DNA of 10,698 nt from an uncultured Erysipelotrichaceae bacterium (GTDB taxonomy: Bacteria > Bacillota_I > Bacilli_A > Erysipelotrichales > Erysipelotrichaceae). The position numbers and the translations under genes are program-made. Shown piece by piece: positions 6,026 through 10,698 of this stretch (the first letter of the stretch is position 1; each line of letters begins with the position of its first letter). The stretch spans positions 1-10,698 of the forward strand of contig CANDJN010000053.1 of the NCBI GenBank assembly GCA_947385085.1, read 5' to 3'. Below the pieces are notes generated by a model. That model had not been told where the DNA came from and made no database searches. It worked only from the letters and a program-made list of their open reading frames with translations.

Positions 6026-6709
6026 CTATTTCACCATTTTCTCAAAAGCATCCTTCGCCGCCGCCTGTTCCGCACGCTTTTTGCTTGTGCCGATGCCTGT
6101 TCCCAAAACAATGTCCTCTAATTTAACATTCATTTCAAATTCCGGATGATTGCTGGGACCATCCATTCGCACCAGCTCGTAGTGTACAGTTTGGCGTGTA
6201 TCTGCCTGAACAAATTCCTGAAGCTTGGTTTTATAATCGATCACCGCTTCCCGTTTTGGTGATGTGATGGCAGGAGTTAAAACCTGTTCTAAAATGATGT
6301 CCACCGCATACATTCCCTGGTCTAAATAAAGCGCGCCTAATAATGCTTCAAACATGTCCGCCAATAAGGAATCACGATTGCGACCGCCGGATTTTTCCTC
6401 GCCGGTTCCCAATAACAAATATTTGCCAAGTCCCAGCTTGCGATTATAATCGGCCAAGGCTTCTTCACAGACGAGTTGAGAACGCAGCGTTGTCATCGCT
6501 CCTTCGCTTAACAAGGGACGAATCGCAAACAGTTTTTCTGATGACCACAGCTGCAAGACCGCATCGCCCATAAACTCCAGCCGCTCATTATCACGGCGCA
6601 CCCAACGATGTTCATTCGCATAGGAGGAATGCGTTAATGCCTCGTTAATCATTTGTTTATTATTATAACGGATGGATTGAGAATCCAGCCAATCAAAAAT
6701 GGTATCCAT
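6026..6709 (-). CDS. rnc: Ribonuclease III
   Basis: Endoribonuclease that cleaves double-stranded RNA, used for rRNA precursor maturation and mRNA turnover in the cytoplasm. The 227-residue length is normal. The family signature NERLEFMGDAVL lies at 41-52, with the acidic catalytic residues E45 and D49, and the second acidic pair in LLADMFEALLGALYLD is D118 and E121. The N-terminal helices contain NEALTHSSYANEH (22-34), also typical. A C-terminal double-stranded RNA binding domain runs from about 157 to 226 (DYKTKLQEF ... GTGIGTSKKRAEQAAAKDAFEKM). The ATG has a strong GAAAGGAAGGG site, and the gene starts 18 bp after the recG stop, so the two are cotranscribed. In Bacillus subtilis rnc is followed by smc and ftsY; here the next gene is an XRE regulator, so the usual continuation is missing. 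Confidence 0.97.
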   Translation of the reverse strand: MDTIFDWLDSQSIRYNNKQMINEALTHSSYANEHRWVRRDNERLEFMGDAVLQLWSSEKLFAIRPLLSEGAMTTLRSQLVCEEALADYNRKLGLGKYLLLGTGEEKSGGRNRDSLLADMFEALLGALYLDQGMYAVDIILEQVLTPAITSPKREAVIDYKTKLQEFVQADTRQTVHYELVRMDGPSNHPEFEMNVKLEDIVLGTGIGTSKKRAEQAAAKDAFEKMVK

Positions 6710-6727
6710 ATTGATCCCTTCCTTTCG

Positions 6728-8731
6728 TTAATCCAAATAGTTTTCCTTTGGAAGCTGTTCACTTACAAATTGCTTTATCGTCGGATAGTCATCAATGTGC
6801 GCCAAGATATAGGATGCATCATCGCGCGCCACCTCAAGGATCTTCACATCCTGTACGACATCCCCCAGAATAAATCCCGGTATGCCGCTTTGCCTTGTCC
6901 CCAGTATATCACCGGGACCGCGTAATGCCAAATCATAATGAGCTATTTCAAAGCCATCTGAGGTTTTTACCAAAATATTTAATCGCTTCAAACTTTCTTC
7001 TTCCCTGGTCGGACTTAACAGATAACACCAGCCCTTTTGATTGCCTCGTCCGATGCGACCGCGTAATTGATGAATCTGCGATAAGCCAAAGCGATGAGCA
7101 TCATAGATCACCATAATATTAGCACTAGGTACATCCACTCCCACTTCAATCACTGTGGTAGATACTAATATATGTACTTTCTGATCCTTAAAGCGATTCA
7201 TGACGTCATCTTTTTCCTGAGCGCTCATTTTTCCATGAAGCAATTCTACGTTATACTTCTTACCCAAAGATGCCTGCATTCCCATATAAATATCGGTCAC
7301 GTTTTTTACGTTGGTCTCTTCGTTTTTCTCGATGGCAGGACATACGACATAGCACTGGTTCCCCTCATCAATTTTCTCTAGAACTTCATTTAAAATCGGC
7401 GCCATAGAGGAGGAATGGATTAGCTTGGTCGTAATCGGCATGCGCCCTTTGGGAAGCTCCTGAATGGTGGAGACATCCATATCACCGTATAACGATAAGG
7501 CAAGGGTACGGGGTATCGGTGTCGCACTCATTAAGAGAAAATCCACTTTATCTCCTTTTTCTATCAACCGCCGCCGCTGACCGACTCCGAAGCGATGCTG
7601 CTCATCGGCCACAACCATACCCAAATCATAAAATTTCACTTCTTCCTGAAACAGCGCATGAGTACCGACCAGGATATCAATTTCATTGTTGGCCAACCGG
7701 GTTAAGATCGCTGTTTTTTCTGCACTCTTTAATGAGCTGTATAATACTTCAACCTTTACATCAAAATCCTGAAACAGCTTTTTTAAGCTTTGTCCATGCT
7801 GTTTGGCTAATATTTCAGTCGGTGCCATTAACGCCGCCTGCTTATGAGCCAATATACACGCATACATACCGAAAGCCGCTACCAGTGTTTTTCCACATCC
7901 GACATCCCCCTGTACCATTCGATACATAATTTGATCATTTGCCAAATCCTGTAAAATGTCCTCAATGGCTTTTTGCTGATCACAAGTTAATTCAAACGAT
8001 AAAGTACGTTTCAGTTCCCATACATCAGCCATCGCAAACTGCTTTGCTTGTCCTTTTACTACTACCGTTTCCTTTGCCTTCATCGCCTGCATCATCAATT
8101 GAAAACGAAAAAATTCTTCATATTTCAAATAGCGCAAAGCCTGCTTTACACTTTCATACTGATTGGGATGATGAATGAAATAAATCGCTTCTTTGCGCGT
8201 GATCAAGCGATATTTCTTGCACAGATCCTCCGGAATCAAATCGGTGATTGTTTGATATGCTGCCCGCCACGCTTTATCCACATAGCTGCGGATATCGCGC
8301 TGTGTAATACCCTCACGAATCGTATAAACCGGAGTCATGCCGAGCTGTTCCTGCAAGGGCTTGAAGTTATATTGTAATGCCGTGATTTTATTCTTCCCAT
8401 CATATTTACCGATGATGGTGATCATTTCCTTTAACTTAAACTGAGATATCCAAGGTCGGTTGAATAGCGAAACATCAAATTCTCCCTCTCGATTCATGAT
8501 TTTAAACTTTGTGATGGAACGCTTTCCCCCCAGGCGAATCACATGTGCTCTTGTGACAATCATTCCCTCAGTCGCAATTTTATCATCCTTTTGCCACTGT
8601 GCAAACGGCAATGCTTCGACAGTTTCATAACGAAACGGGTAATGAGTCAAAAGATCTTCCACACAGTGAATATTCATATTGGCTAGGATTTCCTGTTTCT
8701 TCGCTGATATTCGTAATGTTTTTAAGTCCAT
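6728..8731 (-). CDS. recG: ATP-dependent DNA helicase RecG
   Basis: A superfamily 2 DNA translocase that remodels stalled replication forks and Holliday junctions. The length is 667 residues; E. coli RecG has 693. The N-terminal wedge domain (about 1-230) contains the OB-fold part GMIVTRAHVIRLGGKRSITKF (56-76). The helicase core follows: Walker A GDVGCGKT (275-282, with C where S is common), APTEILAKQH (303-312), the DEQHRFGVGQR box (376-386), MSATPIPRTL (401-410), STTVIEVGVDVPSA (524-537) and QLRGRIGRG (555-563). RecG-type C-terminal motifs LALRGPGDILGTRQSG (601-616) are present. The frame is open for 39 more codons to 8848, but that part crosses the promoter and is not RecG-like. The ATG at 8731 gives the expected N-terminus MDLKTLRISAKK and has a GGGAG site. 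It forms an operon with rnc. Confidence 0.97.
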   Translation of the reverse strand: MDLKTLRISAKKQEILANMNIHCVEDLLTHYPFRYETVEALPFAQWQKDDKIATEGMIVTRAHVIRLGGKRSITKFKIMNREGEFDVSLFNRPWISQFKLKEMITIIGKYDGKNKITALQYNFKPLQEQLGMTPVYTIREGITQRDIRSYVDKAWRAAYQTITDLIPEDLCKKYRLITRKEAIYFIHHPNQYESVKQALRYLKYEEFFRFQLMMQAMKAKETVVVKGQAKQFAMADVWELKRTLSFELTCDQQKAIEDILQDLANDQIMYRMVQGDVGCGKTLVAAFGMYACILAHKQAALMAPTEILAKQHGQSLKKLFQDFDVKVEVLYSSLKSAEKTAILTRLANNEIDILVGTHALFQEEVKFYDLGMVVADEQHRFGVGQRRRLIEKGDKVDFLLMSATPIPRTLALSLYGDMDVSTIQELPKGRMPITTKLIHSSSMAPILNEVLEKIDEGNQCYVVCPAIEKNEETNVKNVTDIYMGMQASLGKKYNVELLHGKMSAQEKDDVMNRFKDQKVHILVSTTVIEVGVDVPSANIMVIYDAHRFGLSQIHQLRGRIGRGNQKGWCYLLSPTREEESLKRLNILVKTSDGFEIAHYDLALRGPGDILGTRQSGIPGFILGDVVQDVKILEVARDDASYILAHIDDYPTIKQFVSEQLPKENYLD

Positions 8732-8756
8732 GACAACTCCCGTCCTTATAAATATA

Positions 8757-8765
8757 ATTATAGCA
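8757..8765 (-). promoter_or_regulatory. Extended -10 promoter of recG-rnc
   Basis: On the minus strand TGCTATAAT, an extended -10 (TGC) plus consensus TATAAT at 8762-8757, lies 25 bp upstream of the recG ATG. No good -35 hexamer is found 16-18 bp further up, which fits an extended -10 promoter. The leader would be under 25 nt. Confidence 0.6.
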
Positions 8766-8888
8766 CACCATATCATTCCCTGCATGGAAATATGAGTATG
8801 AGACAAGCGAAAAAGACATTGGCAGAAAGCGTATAATGACGATAACACGCTCCTCTGATCGCAGTTTCATTTTTATCGTTTTGGCAAG

Positions 8889-8906
8889 CGGTAAGTATCC
8901 TTACCG
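8889..8906 (-). terminator. Perfect hairpin, possible terminator of the ATPase gene
   Basis: CGGTAAG and CTTACCG form a perfect 7-bp stem around a TATC loop, 48 bp beyond the stop of the ATPase gene and upstream of the recG promoter. On the minus strand it is followed by CTTGCCAAAACG, with no T-run, so it is at best a weak intrinsic terminator. It might instead be a protein-binding palindrome. Nothing else is recognisable between 8766 and 8953. Confidence 0.35.
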
Positions 8907-8953
8907 GATGGACAATGGATTTAAAATCGTAAATGTATATCAGCGAAGTATTC

Positions 8954-10342
8954 TTATTTCAGCATATCACGATATTCAACAAGCGCTACATTCCCCATTG
9001 TTTCTGCTTTTTCGATACATCCTTTGGTAAAGCCTGATTTCGCAAAGAGATAGTAATAATTATTTGGATAGGAAAATAATTGACTGCGTTCCACGAGCTT
9101 TTCCAAAACGGCAAGGTCGACTTTTTCGTTTGTCCATTTGCATTCGCAAAAAAGGGCGGTATTTTTATCTTCAGCTCCCATAATATCAATTTCTTCCTGT
9201 TGTCTTGTTTTTTTGTTCGTACCCCACCAGCGACCTATATCAGCGAAATTAACAGGACAATGACCATCCAAAAGCTGATCCCAAAGATATTGTTTTGAAA
9301 TATCTTCAAAAACAATACCCATATATTCGGCTAAATATGGCTCAATTCGTTGATAAGCAATTTCATCGGCACCTCTTGAAATTAACGATGTATTTTTGGC
9401 AACGAAGCGATACCAAAAGCGAAACATAGGGTCTTCAATCAAATAGATAGTTTTTTTGCCGGAACTTTCACCATACGGCATTTCTTTCTTAACAATGCCA
9501 AGAGCGATAAGATTGCGGATATAAAATGCACAAACACTTGTATCTTCACCAACTCTGCTTGAAATCTCAGACAGTTTTGTACCTCCTGTTGCGATAGCGT
9601 TAATGATTGCGTTATAAATTGCCGGTTCACGAACTTCCTGCTTGAGAAGATTTGTCGGTTCCTCAAAAAGAAACGATGCCGCATTTAGAAATATCTTTTT
9701 AATATTTTCTTTCATTGATAAACGATCATCAATTTGAAGAAGATACTGCGGTGTTCCGCCAACCATTCCATAAGCGAGTGCTTTCTCCTCCGCTGTAAAT
9801 TTGGGATACTGTTTACAGGCTTGTGAAAATTCAAACGGCAATATTTTAAGCTGTGCTGTTCTTCTACCGTATAATGGAGCTTTATAGGCAAGTACATGAT
9901 CTTCCATATAGGACATGGAAGAACCGCAGAGAATTAAAAATAATTTTGAAGTATCTTTATACTTATCAATCAAAAGCTGCAAGGTAGAAGCAAGGCTCTT
10001 GGAAGCCTTGGCAACATATGGATACTCATCAATAACAAGAATGATCCGTTTTTCATGTGCCAGTTTAAAAAGAAATTCCAAGGCATCTTGAAAGGATACA
10101 AATTCACTTCCTTGCGGTAAATCACTCTTATACCCCATAATGCTCTGACTAAAATTTTCGAGATTTTGTTTTGCGTTACTCTCTACTCCTGTAAAATAAA
10201 TAACATCCTTATCTTTCACAAACTCATTGATGATAGCTGTTTTACCAACTCGACGCCGACCGTAAATAACAGTGAATTCAAATTTATCACTATGGTATTG
10301 ATTTCGTAATACTGTAAGCTCTCGTTCTCTTCCGATAAACAT
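8954..10342 (-). CDS. ATPase_2 / DUF234 family ATPase with PD-(D/E)XK-like C-terminus
   Basis: A 462-residue protein of the archaeal-type ATPase family (COG1672 layout), full length. Walker A is GRRRVGKT (28-35), Walker B ILVIDEYPYV (101-110, D105 E106), sensor-like LILCGSS (136-142), and GRRTAQLKILPF (159-170) carries the family's conserved arginines. A winged-helix segment (about 236-300: AIYNAIINAIATGGTKLSEI to KKTIYLIEDP) follows, then the C-terminal DUF234 part. The latter contains IGRWWG (369-374), EEIDIM (383-388) and LFCECKW (397-403). E383/E384, D386, E400 and K402 make an intact-looking D...ExK nuclease-like site. Members are scattered among bacteria and archaea, and their role is not settled. 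The ATG has a GGAGGTG site. The gene stands alone, with its own promoter set in direct repeats, and looks more AT-rich than recG-rnc, which suggests acquisition. Confidence 0.9.
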   Translation of the reverse strand: MFIGRERELTVLRNQYHSDKFEFTVIYGRRRVGKTAIINEFVKDKDVIYFTGVESNAKQNLENFSQSIMGYKSDLPQGSEFVSFQDALEFLFKLAHEKRIILVIDEYPYVAKASKSLASTLQLLIDKYKDTSKLFLILCGSSMSYMEDHVLAYKAPLYGRRTAQLKILPFEFSQACKQYPKFTAEEKALAYGMVGGTPQYLLQIDDRLSMKENIKKIFLNAASFLFEEPTNLLKQEVREPAIYNAIINAIATGGTKLSEISSRVGEDTSVCAFYIRNLIALGIVKKEMPYGESSGKKTIYLIEDPMFRFWYRFVAKNTSLISRGADEIAYQRIEPYLAEYMGIVFEDISKQYLWDQLLDGHCPVNFADIGRWWGTNKKTRQQEEIDIMGAEDKNTALFCECKWTNEKVDLAVLEKLVERSQLFSYPNNYYYLFAKSGFTKGCIEKAETMGNVALVEYRDMLK

Positions 10343-10366
10343 ACAAGCACCTCCATTCAGTAAAGT

Positions 10367-10439
10367 ACGATTTACTAAATTATACTTTCCAAAACTGTCC
10401 GCGTCAATATGTTTAACACGATTTACTAAATTATACTTT
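10367..10439. repeat. Pair of 22-bp direct repeats around the ATPase promoter
   Basis: Identical 22-bp copies lie at 10367-10388 and 10418-10439, 51 bp apart (about five helical turns). On the plus strand each begins ACGATTTACTAAA and ends TTATACTTT. The copy nearer the gene contains the -10 and also pairs, as AGTAAA (10359-10364) with TTTACT (10371-10376), around a 6-bp spacer. The far copy is half of a larger palindrome. Identity this exact in non-coding DNA suggests operator sites; a recombination or target site cannot be excluded. Confidence 0.75.
10379..10407 (-). promoter_or_regulatory. Consensus promoter of the ATPase gene
   Basis: On the minus strand, -35 TTGACG (10407-10402), a 17-bp spacer and a perfect -10 TATAAT (10384-10379). 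The start codon lies 36 bp further on. The -10 lies inside one copy of the 22-bp repeat, so any protein that binds the repeat would compete with RNA polymerase. Confidence 0.85.
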
Positions 10440-10448
10440 AGTAAATCG
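10419..10448. repeat. 12+12 bp palindrome upstream of the ATPase promoter
   Basis: CGATTTACTAAA (10419-10430), a 6-bp TTATAC centre and TTTAGTAAATCG (10437-10448) form perfect 12-bp inverted arms. The centre is just upstream of the -35, and the left arm belongs to the far copy of the direct repeat. It looks like a dimeric regulator site. No T-run follows on the minus strand, so it is not a terminator. Confidence 0.7.
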
Positions 10449-10520
10449 CTATGCGTATCTACTTGCAGAAATAGCCAATCCTTAAATGTCCCACGTTTTA
10501 TATTCTATTAACTTTTCCAT

Positions 10521-10558
10521 AAGAAAAAGTACACTATATTCTGCGTGTACTCTTTCTT
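10521..10558 (-). terminator. Strong intrinsic terminator after the surface-protein gene
   Basis: The arms AAGAAAAAGTACAC (10521-10534) and GTGTACTCTTTCTT (10545-10558) pair along 14 positions with one mismatch around a 10-base loop. On the minus strand the stem ends in TTTTTCTT. It lies 6 bp beyond the stop of the surface-protein gene. A T-run also follows on the plus strand, so it could act both ways. Between it and the ATPase repeats (10449-10520) I see nothing recognisable. Confidence 0.85.
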
Positions 10559-10564
10559 TTTTTA

Positions 10565-10698
10565 TTAATCTATCCTTTTTCTTTTGAATAAGATGAATAA
10601 CATCATTCCGATTGACATACTTCCCATACCCATATAAATCATGATGTTTGTCGTATCTCCCGTTAACGCGCCGCCCACGCTCTGCGCGCCTCCGGTGT
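10565..10698 (-). CDS. C-terminus of a probable sortase-anchored surface protein (N-terminus beyond window)
   Basis: The last 44 codons of a minus-strand gene that enters from the right edge and stops at TAA (10567-10565). They encode a glycine-rich lead (TGGAQSVGGA), then LTGDTTNIMI, a hydrophobic run YMGMGSMSIGMMLFILF and a basic tail KRKRID. A TG-containing motif, a membrane-spanning stretch and a positively charged tail in that order make a cell-wall sorting signal for a sortase. The motif here is a variant (ALTGD) and not a textbook LPXTG. The protein should be exported, cleaved after the T and fixed to the cell wall. Its main body is unseen, so its function is unknown. A strong terminator follows at once, so it is the last gene of its transcript. 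Confidence 0.75.
   Translation of the reverse strand, partial: TGGAQSVGGALTGDTTNIMIYMGMGSMSIGMMLFILFKRKRID

Noticed and set aside
7519..7929. 136-codon plus-strand frame opposite recG
   Set aside because: It is antisense to conserved helicase motifs and has low-complexity, proline-rich content with no family resemblance.
8764..8773. A 10-bp match to the aptamer loop sequence (ATATGGTGTG on the minus strand) in the recG upstream region, suggesting a second riboswitch
   Set aside because: None of the other aptamer blocks (TTTCTACC, CCGTAAA, GACTATG) is present there, so the match is chance.
8732..8848. 39-codon extension of RecG upstream of 8731
   Set aside because: It runs across the extended -10 promoter and is not RecG-like; MDLKTLRISAKK is the expected N-terminus.
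8836..9030. 64-codon plus-strand frame overlapping the end of the ATPase gene
   Set aside because: No ribosome binding site or recognisable domain; half of it is antisense to the ATPase coding end.
10367..10448. Repeats near the ATPase gene as a CRISPR array
   Set aside because: Only two copies with a single short interval that contains a promoter, and no cas genes; they behave as operator-like repeats.

Overview
The window reads as chromosome of a low-GC Gram-positive bacterium (Bacillota). The evidence is strong AGGAGG-type ribosome binding sites, sigma-A type promoters with extended -10 elements, a guanine-class purine riboswitch, Firmicute-like RecG and RNase III, and a sortase-type C-terminal sorting signal at the right edge. 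An Erysipelotrichia-like or clostridial relative is my guess; nothing here proves the family. Every gene I can support is on the minus strand, so transcription runs from right to left.

Right to left. (1) 10565-10698: C-terminus of a probable cell-wall-anchored surface protein, followed by a strong hairpin terminator (10521-10558). (2) 8954-10342: a stand-alone gene for an ATPase_2/DUF234 protein (AAA-type ATPase, winged helix, PD-(D/E)XK-like C-terminus). Its promoter lies inside a pair of 22-bp direct repeats, one of which is half of a 12+12 bp palindrome. (3) 6026-8731: recG and rnc, 18 bp apart, from an extended -10 promoter. The lipid-synthesis genes and smc that flank this pair in Bacillus subtilis are absent. 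(4) 2758-5751: four end-overlapping genes forming one operon, namely an XRE regulator with a TPR-like C-terminus, a 67-residue PLDc_N membrane protein, an ABC ATPase and an ABC-2 permease. The arrangement resembles B. subtilis yxlE-yxlF-yxlG. A doubled 10-bp repeat sits over the -35 region, and a long GC-rich hairpin closes the operon. The module looks more AT-rich than the genes on either side and may be an acquired cassette. (5) 2344-2640: about 300 bp with no convincing gene, possibly a decayed small reading frame. (6) 1-2343: a PotB/PotC/PotA-type ABC importer operon. It begins with a good promoter, a guanine-class riboswitch aptamer and an intrinsic terminator. The ATPase runs off the left edge, and no substrate-binding protein is in the window.

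The most informative point is that the riboswitch is directly coupled to a transporter that homology alone would call spermidine/putrescine or 2-aminoethylphosphonate uptake. The RNA argues for a purine or purine-related substrate. The other points worth checking are the repeat-framed promoter of the ATPase gene, the probable autoregulatory site of the XRE-ABC operon and the unusual surroundings of recG-rnc. I found no CRISPR array, tRNA, rRNA, insertion sequence or integrase.
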